Source: Janibacter limosus | Lineage (GTDB): Bacteria > Actinomycetota > Actinomycetes > Actinomycetales > Dermatophilaceae | Reading direction: 5' to 3' | DNA: 64,000 nucleotides | Assembly (NCBI RefSeq): GCF_004295485.1 | Contig: NZ_CP036164.1 | Span: forward strand, 1,860,001-1,924,000 | Shown here: positions 17,106 to 26,341 of the stretch, piece by piece | Position numbering within the stretch: the stretch's first letter is position 1 | How the letters are laid out: every line of letters begins with the position of its first letter | Notes under the pieces: model-generated | What the model was told of the DNA's origin: nothing | Database searches by the model: none | The model's input: the letters and a program-made list of their open reading frames with translations, nothing else | Made by a program: the position numbers and the translations under genes

Positions 17106-18584
17106 ATGAGTACTTCGCGCCCCGGTGCCCAGCAGCTCATCGCCTCCGTGGTCGATGCCGACAGCCATGTCTCGTGGGACCAGCCCCTCGACCTGGACGG
17201 CCTCGACGACACCTATCGCGCGACGATGGCCAAGGCAGCCGAGCGCGCCGGCACCGACGAGTCGATCCTCACCGGGCGGGCCACCATCCGCGGTCACGAG
17301 GTCGCGCTCATCGTCGGCGAGTTCCGCTTCCTCGGTGGCTCGATCGGCCGGGCGGCCGCCGGGCGGATCGTCGCCGCCATCCGCCGGGCGACCACCGAGC
17401 GCCTCCCGCTGATCGCGGCGACCGCCAGCGGTGGCACGCGGATGCAGGAGGGCACACCGGCCTTCATGACGATGGTCGACATCTCGGCGGCGGTCGTGGC
17501 GCACAAGGGCGCCGGACTGCCCTATCTCGTGTACCTGCGGCACCCCACGACCGGCGGGGTCTTCGCCTCGTGGGGCTCGCTGGGTCACGTGACGATCGCC
17601 GAGCCGGGCGCGCTCATCGGGTTCCTCGGCCCGGTCGTCTACGAGACGGTCAACGGCGTGCCCTTCCCCGAGGGGGTCCAGCTCGCGGAGAACCTCGTGG
17701 ACAAGGGCATCGTCGACGCCGTCGTCCCGGCCGAGGGGCTGGCCGACATCGCGGCCCGCGCGCTGACCCTGCTGTCCGCGACGACCGAAGGGAGCACCGC
17801 CGACCCGTCGGACCACCCCACGTGGCCGGTCGCTCCCTTCGTCTCCCGGCCGGAGCCGACCGAGCAGGAGATCGCCACCGTGTGGGCCGCGATCGAGACC
17901 ACGCGACGGCAGGACCGTCCCGGCGTGCGTGAGCTGCTCAGGTACGCGGCCGACGACGTCATCCCGCTCAACGGCACCGGCTTCGGTGAGTCCGACAAGG
18001 GCGTGATGCTCGCGCTGGCCTCCTTCGGCGGGCGGCCCTGCGTGCTCGTCGGCCAGGACCGCCGCTACCAGGTGTCGGAGTCGATGGGCCCGGCCGCGTT
18101 GCGCGAGGCCCGCCGCGGGATGCGGATGGCGACCGAGCTCGGCCTCCCGCTCGTCACCGTCATCGACACCCCGGGCGCCGACCTCTCCCCCAACGCCGAG
18201 GAGGGCGCGCTGGCCGGTGAGATCGCTCGCTGCATCGCCGACATGACCTCGCTGACCGTGCCGAGCGTCTCGGTGCTGCTCGGTGAGGGAACCGGTGGTG
18301 GAGCCCTCGCGCTCCTCCCCGCACGACGGGTCATCGCCGCCGGCAATGCCTGGCTCTCGCCGCTGCCGCCCGAGGGCGCCAGCGCGATCGTCTTCAAGGA
18401 CACCGACCACGCTCCCCTGCTCGCCGCCCGTCAGCGGGTGGGCGCCCGGCAGATGCTCGAGGACGGGCTGGTCGACGTCATCGTCGCGGAGTCCCCCGCC
18501 GCCCACGAGGACCCCGAGGCCTTCGCCGCCGCGATCGGGTCGGCCATCACGGCAGAGATCGATGGCCTGCTGGCCCAGGGCTAG
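17106..18584 (+). CDS. Carboxyl transferase domain protein (AccD3-like acyl-CoA carboxylase beta/alpha subunit)
   Basis: The carboxyltransferase half of a biotin-dependent acyl-CoA carboxylase. The 492 residues hold two crotonase-like halves. The N-terminal half has LPLIAATASGGTRMQEG and MTMVDISAAVV, with GSLGHVTIAEPGALIGFLGP. The C-terminal half has VTVIDTPGADLSPNAEEGA and LGEGTGGGALALLPA, the oxyanion loops of the ACC alpha-like domain. Length and layout resemble mycobacterial AccD3 (about 495 residues), in which beta and alpha functions are fused. Substrate (acetyl- or propionyl-CoA) is unknown, and no biotin carboxylase is adjacent. The stop codon abuts a 21-bp tandem repeat. Confidence 0.85.
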   Translation: MSTSRPGAQQLIASVVDADSHVSWDQPLDLDGLDDTYRATMAKAAERAGTDESILTGRATIRGHEVALIVGEFRFLGGSIGRAAAGRIVAAIRRATTERLPLIAATASGGTRMQEGTPAFMTMVDISAAVVAHKGAGLPYLVYLRHPTTGGVFASWGSLGHVTIAEPGALIGFLGPVVYETVNGVPFPEGVQLAENLVDKGIVDAVVPAEGLADIAARALTLLSATTEGSTADPSDHPTWPVAPFVSRPEPTEQEIATVWAAIETTRRQDRPGVRELLRYAADDVIPLNGTGFGESDKGVMLALASFGGRPCVLVGQDRRYQVSESMGPAALREARRGMRMATELGLPLVTVIDTPGADLSPNAEEGALAGEIARCIADMTSLTVPSVSVLLGEGTGGGALALLPARRVIAAGNAWLSPLPPEGASAIVFKDTDHAPLLAARQRVGARQMLEDGLVDVIVAESPAAHEDPEAFAAAIGSAITAEIDGLLAQG

Positions 18585-18646
18585 TCACCCCGTGGCGAGG
18601 CGTGGTCACCCGGTGGCGAGGCGTGGTCACCCCGTCGCGAGGAGCG
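18584..18646. repeat. Three 21-bp tandem repeats spanning two convergent gene ends
   Basis: Copies start at 18584, 18605 and 18626 with the unit GTCACCCCGTGGCGAGGCGT plus one base; copies 1 and 2 differ at one base and copy 3 at three or four. The third copy contains the end of the minus-strand gene (LLATG then stop). Each copy therefore repeats the same last codons and TGA stop in frame on the minus strand, which looks like duplication of a gene's 3' tip. Confidence 0.85.
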
Positions 18647-19118
18647 ACTGCTGGTCCCACCGCGGCATCTCGGTGACCGCCTGGGCGGTCGCCAGGTAGG
18701 TGCCCAGCAGCGGCACCCCGTGCTCGCGGCAGCCGGCGATGGCGGCCTCGTGCCAGGCCCGGGCCTCGTCGTCGGGCTCGTGCCCGAGCGGTCGACCGAT
18801 CGCGACGACCACCCCGCCCAGACGCTCGGCGAACTGCCCCACGACGAGGTCGAAGGGCCGCTGGTACTCCCCCGGCTCCGGCCCGACGATGTCCAGGTCG
18901 GTGATCGAGATCGGTTGGATCATCCGCAGGCTGTCGTCGCACAGCAGGATGCTCAGGCACCCTGTGGCGCGGTCGCTGTCGCGCACGACGAGGTCGACGA
19001 CGTCGGCCGCGATGCTCGCGTCGGAGAGGGGTCGGGTGGGCCAGTCACTGGGCAGGTCTTCGAAGGTCATGCCCTTGATCATGGCCACGTCGAGCACGAC
19101 GGCCGCGAGCTTTTCCAC
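18627..19118 (-). CDS. Conserved-looking hypothetical protein
   Basis: A soluble acidic protein of up to 163 residues with no recognised domain. It alternates strands and helices: DVVDLVVRDSDRATGCLSIL, LLCDDSLRMIQPISI, FDLVVGQFAERLGGVVVAIG, then RAWHEAAIAGCREHGVPLLG. The pattern recalls a small alpha/beta regulatory or DNA-repair-related fold, but that is only an impression. Starts are uncertain: GTG 19118, ATG 19082 or ATG 19070; the last gives a natural opening MTFEDLPSDWP. It is divergent from sdaA, and its last codons form the third unit of the tandem repeat. Confidence 0.62.
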   Translation of the reverse strand: MEKLAAVVLDVAMIKGMTFEDLPSDWPTRPLSDASIAADVVDLVVRDSDRATGCLSILLCDDSLRMIQPISITDLDIVGPEPGEYQRPFDLVVGQFAERLGGVVVAIGRPLGHEPDDEARAWHEAAIAGCREHGVPLLGTYLATAQAVTEMPRWDQQSLLATG

Positions 19119-19248
19119 AGGCGCCCTCCGGGCACCCGGGGAGCGGGCGTGCCCTCAGCGGGGGTGGGTAGTGTGATCTGTGGCACGACGCCCCACCCAG
19201 TGCGTCTGTCGTCCGTGCGACCACCCCCAGCACCCAGGAGAGCCACCC

Positions 19249-20622
19249 GTGGCACTGAGCGTCTTCGACCTGTTCTCGATCGGCATCGGCCCCTCGAGCT
19301 CGCACACCGTCGGCCCCATGCGGGCCGCGGTGATGTTTGCCGAGAGGATGCGCGACGAGGGCCTGCTCCCCGACGTGCGTCGCGTCAAGGCCGAGCTCTT
19401 CGGGTCCCTGGGCGCCACCGGCCACGGGCACGGCTCCAACACTGCGGTGCTGCTCGGCCTGTCCGGGGAGCGCCCCGAGCTGTGCGACCCCCGCTCGGTC
19501 CGCGGCAAGCTGGAGCAGGTCCGCAGCGCCCGTCGGGTCAACCTCCTGGGCGAGCACGAGATCGACTTCGTCGAGGACGACGACCTCGTGCTGCACCGCC
19601 GCAAGTCGCTGCCCCTGCACCCCAACGGCATGACCTTCACCGCGTGGGGCGAGGGCGAGGAGCCGATCAGCAGCCACACCTACTACTCCGTCGGCGGTGG
19701 CTTCGTGGTCGGCGAGGACGCCTCCGGGTCGACCAAGATCGTCGCCGACACCACGCCCGTCGCCCACCCCTTCACCACCGGCGACCAGCTGCTCGCGATC
19801 TGCCGCGAGACCGGCCTGTCGATCGCCCAGGTGATGATGGACAACGAGCTGTCCTGGCGCACCGAGGCGCAGGTCCGCAGCGAGCTGCTGCACATCTGGT
19901 CGGTCATGCTCGAGTGCATCGACAACGGCACCCGGACCGAGGGCGTGCTGCCCGGGGGCCTCAAGGTCCGTCGCCGCGCGCCCCAGCTGAACCAGCGGTT
20001 GCGGTCCGAGGGCGACAGCACCGACCCCCTGCGCGGCATGGACTGGCTGACGCTCTACGCCCTGGCCGTCAACGAGGAGAATGCGGCCGGCGGCCGGGTC
20101 GTCACGGCTCCCACCAACGGCGCTGCGGGCATCATCCCCGCGGTGCTGCGCTACTACGTCGACTTCGTCCCGGGCGCCGATGACGACGGCGTCATCCGGT
20201 TCCTGCTGACCGCGGCCGCGATCGGGGTGATCTACAAGGAGAATGCGTCGATCTCCGGCGCCGAGGTCGGCTGCCAGGGTGAGGTCGGCTCCGCCTGCTC
20301 GATGGCCGCGGGCGCCATGGCCGCCGTCATGGGCGGTAGCCCCGGTCAGGTGGAGAATGCCGCGGAGATCGGCATGGAGCACAACCTGGGGCTGACCTGC
20401 GACCCCGTGGGCGGACTCGTGCAGATCCCCTGCATCGAGCGCAACGCCGTCGCCTCGGTCAAGGCGATCACCGCCGCCCGCACCGCGATGCGCGGCGACG
20501 GCTCCCACGTCGTCTCCCTCGACAAGGTCGTCAAGACCATGCGCGAGACCGGACGCGACATGAAGGTGAAGTACAAGGAGACCGCCCGCGGCGGTCTCGC
20601 GGTCAACGTCATCGAGTGCTGA
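19249..20622 (+). CDS. sdaA: L-serine ammonia-lyase (iron-sulfur, single chain)
   Basis: Deaminates L-serine to pyruvate in the cytoplasm. The 457-residue chain fuses the beta and alpha domains. The beta part opens with [20 protein letters not shown], the family signature. The alpha part has [20 protein letters not shown] (near 310), [20 protein letters not shown] (near 350) and [20 protein letters not shown] (near 400), which contain the conserved cysteines for the 4Fe-4S cluster. GTG 19249 is preceded by AGGAGAG and is chosen over an upstream GTG that would add unrelated residues. A bidirectional terminator follows. It is probably transcribed alone. Confidence 0.95.
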   Translation: MALSVFDLFSIGIGPSSSHTVGPMRAAVMFAERMRDEGLLPDVRRVKAELFGSLGATGHGHGSNTAVLLGLSGERPELCDPRSVRGKLEQVRSARRVNLLGEHEIDFVEDDDLVLHRRKSLPLHPNGMTFTAWGEGEEPISSHTYYSVGGGFVVGEDASGSTKIVADTTPVAHPFTTGDQLLAICRETGLSIAQVMMDNELSWRTEAQVRSELLHIWSVMLECIDNGTRTEGVLPGGLKVRRRAPQLNQRLRSEGDSTDPLRGMDWLTLYALAVNEENAAGGRVVTAPTNGAAGIIPAVLRYYVDFVPGADDDGVIRFLLTAAAIGVIYKENASISGAEVGCQGEVGSACSMAAGAMAAVMGGSPGQVENAAEIGMEHNLGLTCDPVGGLVQIPCIERNAVASVKAITAARTAMRGDGSHVVSLDKVVKTMRETGRDMKVKYKETARGGLAVNVIEC

Positions 20623-20680
20623 GCGTCCGCTCCCTTCGCCCGGCATGACGGTCGCCGGGCATGACGAAGGCGGGCATGAC

Positions 20681-20711
20681 GAAGGCGCCGCCCCGACGGG
20701 ACGGCGCCTTC
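20681..20711. terminator. Bidirectional terminator between sdaA and a DUF2510 gene
   Basis: Perfect 10-bp arms GAAGGCGCCG/CGGCGCCTTC with an 11-base loop lie between two converging genes. The preceding bases contain a short direct repeat of GGGCATGACGAAGGC. Confidence 0.78.
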
Positions 20712-20733
20712 GTGCTGCTCGCTGGTCAGGCGA

Positions 20734-22062
20734 TCACTTCTTGGTGATCGTCCAGTCGCCCGAGGCGGAGACGACCAGGTACTTCGTGCCGTCCTGGACG
20801 GTCGAGGTGCCCTCGTAGTTGTCGTACTCGCTGACGAGACGGTCCGGGTAGTCCGCGGCACCGACGGCCTGGATCTTGATGTCACCCATGAAGGAGTCCT
20901 TGGGCTGCGTGTACTTCACGCCGATGTCGGACTTCTTGCCGTCCCACTTGAAGACCTTGGCGCCGTCGCCCTTCTCGGAGGACCCGAAGGTCGGGGCCTC
21001 ACCGATCTTCATGAACTTCACGCTCCACGAGCCCTTGGTGTCCATCTCGATCTGGGTGGTGCTCGTGTTGTAGCCCGTCAGGTTGTACGCGACGGTGCCC
21101 TTGTTGCTGTCGGTCGAGGAGAGGATGTACTCGGAGTTCTTGCCGTTGTAGTCAAGACCCTTGATCGTCAGGCTGTCGTACTTCTGGCCGTCGTAGGTGT
21201 ACTCCACCAGACCAGGACCGTCGCCGGCCGGGACGCGCAGCTCCTCGGCGCCCTTGCCCGTGTAGGTGGTGTTCCACTTGGTGACCTTGGCGCCGGCCTT
21301 CTGCGTCGGGCCGTCCGTGGTGGTCGACGTCGTGGGGTCGCTGGTGGTCGTCGACGTCGTCGGGTCGTCAGTCGTCGTCGACGTCGTCGGGTCGGTGGGC
21401 TGGCTCGACGTCGACGGCTGGGCCGTGGTGGGGTCGTCGCCACCGCTACCGAGGACCTTGAAGCCGAGGAAGCCCAGGGCGAGGAGGAGCACGAGGCCCA
21501 GGACGCCGAGACCGGCGATCAGCGGGAGCTTGCTCTTGCTGGCGGGCTGGCCGGCTGCGTAGGACGGCTGCTGGCCGTAGCCACCGGCCTGCTGGCCGTA
21601 GCCGGGCTGCTGCTGCTGGCCGTAGGCGTTGGACTGGTCGTAGCCCTGCTGGCCGTAGCCGGCCTGCTGGCCGTAGGCGCTGGACTGGTCGTAGCCCTGC
21701 TGCTGCTGGCCGTAACCCTGCTGCTGCTGGTCGTAGCCCTGCTGGCCATAGGCGGAGGCGCCGTACCCGGCAGCCCCTGCAGCGCCGGCCGAGGAGCCGT
21801 AGCTCGTGCTGTCGGTGGAGATGGACTCCGTCTCGGGCGAACGGTCGGCGTTGGGGCGCACCCGAGTGGCCTCGTCGACCTCGCTGGTGGAACCGACGGA
21901 GTCCTGGCGGGTGCCGGTCCCCGTCGAGTCGGGGCCCGGCGCGCCGACGCCGAAGCCGTCAGGCGTCGCCTGCCGGTGCTCTGTCCATCCGTTGCCGTCC
22001 CAATAGCGAATCTGACCCTGATTGTCAGGGTCCTGATACCAACCGGCAGCCCAGTTGCTCAT
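20734..22062 (-). CDS. DUF2510 membrane protein with Gln/Tyr-rich repeats and Thr-rich stalk
   Basis: A 442-residue protein in four parts. An N-terminal DUF2510 motif is at residues 5-30 ([20 protein letters not shown]). A low-complexity cytoplasmic segment at about 85-165 is built from YGQQ/GYDQ repeats. One membrane helix lies at about 180-200 ([20 protein letters not shown]). An exported Thr/Asp/Ser-rich linker with DPTTSTTT repeats and an extracellular beta-rich domain (residues 250-442) follow. Function unknown; DUF2510 proteins are common actinobacterial envelope proteins. ATG 22062 gives [10 protein letters not shown], the usual opening. A second DUF2510 protein lies upstream. Confidence 0.8.
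   Translation of the reverse strand: MSNWAAGWYQDPDNQGQIRYWDGNGWTEHRQATPDGFGVGAPGPDSTGTGTRQDSVGSTSEVDEATRVRPNADRSPETESISTDSTSYGSSAGAAGAAGYGASAYGQQGYDQQQQGYGQQQQGYDQSSAYGQQAGYGQQGYDQSNAYGQQQQPGYGQQAGGYGQQPSYAAGQPASKSKLPLIAGLGVLGLVLLLALGFLGFKVLGSGGDDPTTAQPSTSSQPTDPTTSTTTDDPTTSTTTSDPTTSTTTDGPTQKAGAKVTKWNTTYTGKGAEELRVPAGDGPGLVEYTYDGQKYDSLTIKGLDYNGKNSEYILSSTDSNKGTVAYNLTGYNTSTTQIEMDTKGSWSVKFMKIGEAPTFGSSEKGDGAKVFKWDGKKSDIGVKYTQPKDSFMGDIKIQAVGAADYPDRLVSEYDNYEGTSTVQDGTKYLVVSASGDWTITKK
21567..21810 (-). repeat. In-gene YGQQ/GYDQ codon repeat tract
   Basis: The DNA coding residues 85-165 of the DUF2510 protein repeats a 12- to 15-bp unit (CTGGCCGTAGCC and variants) about 14 times. It encodes a Gln/Tyr/Gly-rich prion-like tract and is likely prone to length variation. 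Confidence 0.75.
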
Positions 22063-22173
22063 CGCAGGCCCTCTCCCGTGTCTCGTGAATGTCATCGTCT
22101 TGTGCGGGGCCCAGACTACCTGCGCTGCACCCCCGTGCCATGGGGAGAAGTCCCCATGCCGTGCCGACTTGCG

Positions 22174-22674
22174 TCAGTTCTGGTAACCGGCTCTGCGGTT
22201 GAAGTCCACGGCCCCTTGGTAGGCGTGGTACATGCCCCAGCCCCAGGCGACGAGCATCATCGGCAGCCCGATGAAGCCGATGATGATCCAGCCGAGGCAG
22301 ATCACCAGGACGAGGCCGAAGACGTAGAGACCCAGGAACCCGACCCCTGCGCCCACGTCGCCGTTCATCATCGACCCGACGCCGGGGATGAGGAAGGAGA
22401 CGACCAGCGCGATGGCCGGCTCCTTGCGGGCGACCGGGATCCCACCCGGGTAGGGCGGCTGCGGCGGCCCGAAGGGGGGTGCTCCCGCTCCGTAGGCCGG
22501 CGGCGGCGCGTAGGGCACGACCTGGCTCGCCGCAGGAGGTGCGGACAGCGGTGCGGGTGGCGGTGGTGGCGTCGGCGAGGGGGCCGGCGTCGACGACGAA
22601 TGCGTCCACTGGGAGCCGTCCCAGTAGCGCCTTTCGCCCTCGTGCTCGTACCAGCCGGGCGCGTGTTCGTTCAT
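22174..22674 (-). CDS. DUF2510 domain membrane protein
   Basis: A 166-residue protein. The N-terminal DUF2510 motif (APGWYEHEGERRYWDGSQW) is followed by a proline-rich cytoplasmic linker (about 30-80) and a C-terminal pair of membrane segments (ALVVSFLIPGVGSMMNGDVG and LYVFGLVLVICLGW), which resembles a TM2-type hairpin. It is the second DUF2510 protein in a row and is on the same strand as the larger one, separated by 111 bases. It starts at 22674, 14 bases beyond the next gene's stop, so it may be co-transcribed with the NERD helicase. Function unknown. Confidence 0.75.
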   Translation of the reverse strand: MNEHAPGWYEHEGERRYWDGSQWTHSSSTPAPSPTPPPPPAPLSAPPAASQVVPYAPPPAYGAGAPPFGPPQPPYPGGIPVARKEPAIALVVSFLIPGVGSMMNGDVGAGVGFLGLYVFGLVLVICLGWIIIGFIGLPMMLVAWGWGMYHAYQGAVDFNRRAGYQN

Positions 22675-22688
22675 GTTCTCCCCTGTGT

Positions 22689-24374
22689 CTACGGGGAAAG
22701 GGTACCTGCGGATCCCAACGCTCGCGCCACGTGCTCGGCTGCGGCACCGATCACATCGAGGTCCCCGACGACGACGAGACGATCGGTCGCGCGGGAGAGA
22801 CCGACGTACAGGCGCTCACGGAAGCGGCCCATGGTCCCGCTCTCGTTGATGCAGAGCACGACGGCGCGACGCTCCATCCCCTTCGCGCCGAGGACGTGCC
22901 CGTAGAAGACGTCGTCGTTGTCCCAAAACGTGTCCCAGTAGCCGCGCTGCCCGAGCTCCTCCTGTCGTTCGACCTGGACGGGGTGCCGCCGGCCGGTGGT
23001 GAGGAGGGCTACATGACCGGGGTTCCACCCTTCGCCGAGCAGGAGGTCGACCTGGTCGTCGGCGACTCCCAGAGCGTCCTCGGAGGTCGCCGGGACGAAG
23101 ACGACGTCCGGCCCGTCACCGCCCTCGAGACGCATCCGCAGCGGGGCGAGCGGTCGGAAGACCTCGGCGATCTGCTTGGTGTTGCGCAGGTTGTGGTCGA
23201 GGACGAGGGGCACGAGCGGGACCGGCGGGCGGCCGAAGCGGTTGAAGAGGCGCTGGTTCTCGTCGGAGTAGATGTAGAGGCCGCCCTCGCTCTCGTCGGT
23301 GAGCGCGCCGATGAGCGGCTGCCACCACGACTCGGCGAAGTCCTGCGCCTCGTCGACGACGAAGGAGTCGTAGCGCTCCCCCGGCGGCAGCCCGGCGGCC
23401 TGGTCCGCCATGAGCCGGGGCAAGGTCTCCTCCCAGTAGTCGGGGTCGTCGCGGGTCCCCGACGCGACGCCCCAGCGGTTGCCGAGCTCCTCGAAGGTGC
23501 CGACGAAGGCGGGCTGCCGGCGGCGCGGCCAGGTCGCCACCTCGCGCTTGAAGTAGGTCGCCAGCCCGATCGAGTAGCACAGCAGGGCCACCCGCTCTGC
23601 GGGTCGTGGCAGCTCTCCGGTGCGGCCGGCGCTCAGCTGTGAGGCCTGGGTGAGAGCGAGGACGGTCTTGCCGCTGCCGGCCCCGCCGCGGATCTCGACC
23701 CGTCGCAGCAGCCGGGTGACGTCGAGGATCATCCCCTGCTCCTGGGTGAGCCGGTCGGCGCGGGCCTCGCGCTCGTCGGCCTCGTCGACGACGGTCGTGA
23801 TCGCGTCGGTCCCGCGGGCGGTAAGGATGTCGACGACGGTGTCGCAGTCCTCCTGGCTCGGCACCCGCAGGTGGGTGTCGAAGCCGAGGGGGATGTCTGC
23901 CAGCCGCTCGGCGAGACTCGCCATGTCGTCGCGGTCGTGGATCATCCACCGCGGGCAGTCGGGCAGGTCGAAGTCCAGACCCAGACCGACGAAGGGAGTG
24001 ACCACCGCGTGCGCGATCCGCACCCTCGAGCGTGAGGAGTCGGCCCACCGACGGTCGGACTCCACGTACTGCCGGATCGCGTAGCGCGTGCTGCGCACCT
24101 GGTCCACCGGGTCGATGCGCTTGCGCTGGCCGCCGCGCTTGATCGACCACTGGCCGTCCTCGACGCGCACCCCGCTGCCCTTGACCTCGACGACGATCAC
24201 CCCGATGTCCGGCATGACCACGACCAGGTCCGCCTCGTGGTCCTTGCGGGCATCGGTCAGGCGGAAGTTGGCGATCAGCGTGTCCTGCTGGCGAAGGGAG
24301 TCCCTCAGGTTTGTCCACACCACGCGCTCGGACTCGTTGGTGAACCTCGGGTCCTGTGGGATCAGGTGCGGCAT
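22689..24374 (-). CDS. NERD domain-containing UvrD/Rep-like (superfamily I) helicase
   Basis: A 561-residue protein. The N-terminal NERD nuclease-like domain (about 10-110) keeps the core ADLVVVMPDIGVIVVEVKGS, the D...E-x-K arrangement of restriction-type nucleases. The helicase part has Walker A GGAGSGKT (near 240), Walker B VVDEAQDF (near 345), SDENQRLFNR (motif III), and motif VI-like ERLYVGLSRATDRLVVVGD near the end. Related proteins are annotated as DNA/RNA helicases of unclear role, sometimes in defence contexts. ATG 24374 gives MPHLIPQDPRF, the normal family opening. A second NERD protein lies 1 kb away. Confidence 0.85.
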   Translation of the reverse strand: MPHLIPQDPRFTNESERVVWTNLRDSLRQQDTLIANFRLTDARKDHEADLVVVMPDIGVIVVEVKGSGVRVEDGQWSIKRGGQRKRIDPVDQVRSTRYAIRQYVESDRRWADSSRSRVRIAHAVVTPFVGLGLDFDLPDCPRWMIHDRDDMASLAERLADIPLGFDTHLRVPSQEDCDTVVDILTARGTDAITTVVDEADEREARADRLTQEQGMILDVTRLLRRVEIRGGAGSGKTVLALTQASQLSAGRTGELPRPAERVALLCYSIGLATYFKREVATWPRRRQPAFVGTFEELGNRWGVASGTRDDPDYWEETLPRLMADQAAGLPPGERYDSFVVDEAQDFAESWWQPLIGALTDESEGGLYIYSDENQRLFNRFGRPPVPLVPLVLDHNLRNTKQIAEVFRPLAPLRMRLEGGDGPDVVFVPATSEDALGVADDQVDLLLGEGWNPGHVALLTTGRRHPVQVERQEELGQRGYWDTFWDNDDVFYGHVLGAKGMERRAVVLCINESGTMGRFRERLYVGLSRATDRLVVVGDLDVIGAAAEHVARALGSAGTLSP

Positions 24375-24463
24375 GGGGTCAACGTATCGAGTTCCTCGCA
24401 CCCCGCCATCCCCTAGGCTCCAGCGACAGTCAATCAGCAGGGGACGTGTTGGGGGAGCAGATC

Positions 24464-25234
24464 ATGACGCAATTCAATGGACGACTTCGGGTGTCCACCT
24501 TCGTGGCCGCGCTGGCCGTCGTCGGCACGCTCGCAGGATGTAGCGACGCACCACCGGAGCGGGCAGGGACCGTCAACGAGTCCGCCAGCCCCGTCGAGCC
24601 ATCGGCCGCCTCGAGTGAGGCGTCGAGCGAGGAGGTCGAGCTGGACGCCGTCGGTCGGCAGCTGACCGACGAGCAGGCCAAGGCCGCCCTGCCCGCCGTC
24701 TCTACGCTGCCGACGGGGTGGAGCGTGGATCCGGAGAACACCCTCAATGACGAGTCGGACGACGAAGACTCGAAGGCGACCATCGAGCCGGCCGAATGTC
24801 AGGCAATCATGGACGGCCTGTCCGACCAGCAGAAGGACGAGCCGACGGGCAAGGCCTCGCGCACGTACATGGCCGGCATGCTCGGGCCCTTCATGGGCGT
24901 CGAGATCAGCTCCTTTGCCGATGAGGTGCCTGACGACGTCTTCACGAAGACTCTCGACGCGCTCACCGCGTGCCCAGAGTTTACCTCGACGGAGGACGGG
25001 GTGGACACGACCTTCAAGACCTCCAGCCTGTCCTTCCCGAACCTCGGCGAGGAGTCGGCAGCGATCAGGATGGCGGCCACTGCGGACGGGATGCCGGTCG
25101 GCCTGGACATGGTCTTCATCCGAGCCGGCCACACGATCGTGACGGTGTCGACCGCGACCGTCGGCGCTGGGTCGGCCGGTGAGGCGATGGAGAAGGTCGC
25201 TCGTGCCACGGTGACCAATCTGGAAAAGGGCTGA
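24464..25234 (+). CDS. Lipoprotein with PknH-like sensor domain
   Basis: A 256-residue exported lipoprotein. The signal peptide has a lipobox ending VVGTLAGC, with Cys about 26 residues in. A Ser/Glu-rich linker follows, then a globular domain with ECQAIMDGLSDQQ and paired cysteines (ECQ and TACPEF) and the closing strands GHTIVTVSTATVG. This pattern resembles the extracellular sensor domain of mycobacterial PknH and its stand-alone relatives. The ATG at 24464 has a strong ribosome site (GGGGGAG). It is divergent from the NERD helicase and convergent with the next NERD gene, separated by a palindrome (25261..25286). Confidence 0.75.
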   Translation: MTQFNGRLRVSTFVAALAVVGTLAGCSDAPPERAGTVNESASPVEPSAASSEASSEEVELDAVGRQLTDEQAKAALPAVSTLPTGWSVDPENTLNDESDDEDSKATIEPAECQAIMDGLSDQQKDEPTGKASRTYMAGMLGPFMGVEISSFADEVPDDVFTKTLDALTACPEFTSTEDGVDTTFKTSSLSFPNLGEESAAIRMAATADGMPVGLDMVFIRAGHTIVTVSTATVGAGSAGEAMEKVARATVTNLEKG

Positions 25235-25260
25235 GACGGGCGGCTCCGCTCGAGATCTGC

Positions 25261-25286
25261 GTTCGCCCCCTATGAAGGGGGCGAAC
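25261..25286. terminator. Palindrome GTTCGCCCCCT-ATGA-AGGGGGCGAAC (bidirectional terminator, repeat copy 1)
   Basis: Perfect 11-bp arms with a 4-base loop lie between two converging genes, so termination is likely. Near-identical palindromes occur at 26221..26244, 26715..26736 and 27361..27384, two of them inside a coding region. Confidence 0.75.
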
Positions 25287-25291
25287 CACCC

Positions 25292-26140
25292 TCATGCGGG
25301 AGGCAGGCTCGTCTCGAGGATCCTGCACACCTCTGCGACGTCGAGGCGAGGCTCCGCGGGCCGGGTCAGGAGCCTGGACAACTTCTTGGGCGAGAGCCAG
25401 TGAACCCCGCGGGTCGTGAAGGACCCGCCGATCCGCGGCCTGTCCGGACCGACAAAGCACAGCGCACCAGTGACGGGAAGTTCACCGACGACTCCCCGGA
25501 CGAGGTCGATCTGCTTGAGGTTGTCATCGACGAGCTTGGTTTTGTTGCGCCGGCCGACGATGAGCTTGTCGACACGAGGACGCAGGATCCCCCCTTCGAT
25601 CTCGAGACGAGGGCGCGCCTTGTAACGCTTGGCGTCGACGACCCAGATCCCGCTCGGCGTGATGACGAGGTGGTCGATGTTGGCTCGGGACCGCGGGATG
25701 CGACGGTCGTGGAGCACAGCGAGCGAGGGCGAGGCGAGGCCGTCCAGGTGGGCGCCGAGACGTTCCTCGCCGAGGGCCCCTGTGGCCCAGGCCGTGGTGC
25801 TCTGGCGCTCGTCCGACAGGGCGACGGCCACGCCGCCGAGACGGCCCCACTTCTGGCGCAGTCGCTCCTCGTCCTTCGTCTTGCGTCGCTCGTACTCACG
25901 GCGAGCGGACGAGCCGGCCCTCGAGGTGACCACGGGGGCCGGATGAGGTTCCGAAGCAATATCCGTTGGAGCACAGTCGATGCAGCGGACGGTTTTGGTC
26001 GTCTTGTCATAGATCGCGGCCGTGTGGGCAGGAAGGTCGCTGCCGCACAGGCGACACACTCCGGCGTATCGCAGACGCATCCTCTTGTCCGTCGAGGGAG
26101 GGTCTGTTGGCTCAGGCACCTCTGAAGCGTCCATCGACAT
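25292..26140 (-). CDS. NERD domain-containing protein with N-terminal zinc-finger-like motif
   Basis: A 282-residue protein. The N-terminus has a CRLCGSDLP...CIDC four-cysteine motif (residues 23-52) typical of a small zinc ribbon. A charged helical linker (RREYERRKTKDEERLRQKWG) follows. The C-terminal NERD domain has TGALGEERLGAHLDGL, RANIDHLVITPSGIWVVDAK and the nuclease-like D..V-D-A-K motif, then VDDNLKQIDLV. NERD domains are predicted nucleases of unknown role. ATG at 26140 or at 26134; GGAGG lies upstream. It is convergent with the lipoprotein gene and on the same strand as the accessory nuclease genes. Confidence 0.78.
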   Translation of the reverse strand: MSMDASEVPEPTDPPSTDKRMRLRYAGVCRLCGSDLPAHTAAIYDKTTKTVRCIDCAPTDIASEPHPAPVVTSRAGSSARREYERRKTKDEERLRQKWGRLGGVAVALSDERQSTTAWATGALGEERLGAHLDGLASPSLAVLHDRRIPRSRANIDHLVITPSGIWVVDAKRYKARPRLEIEGGILRPRVDKLIVGRRNKTKLVDDNLKQIDLVRGVVGELPVTGALCFVGPDRPRIGGSFTTRGVHWLSPKKLSRLLTRPAEPRLDVAEVCRILETSLPPA

Positions 26141-26220
26141 CGTCCTCCACTCCCCCAGCACCCACGCTGCTGATGTCGCGTGAGCATAGGGCTGAATGCC
26201 GTGGCGCGACAGGCCCGCGA

Positions 26221-26244
26221 TTCGCCCTCTTCACAGGGGGCGAA
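26221..26244. repeat. Palindrome repeat copy 2 (one mismatch)
   Basis: TTCGCCCTC/GGGGGCGAA arms with a 6-base loop and one mismatch. It lies in the gene-poor stretch next to the decayed peptidase gene. Confidence 0.6.
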
Positions 26245-26341
26245 GGTCACGACGGGTCGAGCCGCTCCCACCGCCCTTCGGACACGAACGTCGACCGCGC
26301 CGTCGTGACGCTAATGGCGCTCTGGTCGTCGCTGGCGTAGG

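Noticed and set aside
21567..21810. CRISPR-like repeat
   Set aside because: The repeats are codon repeats within a protein with no spacers; no cas genes are in the window.
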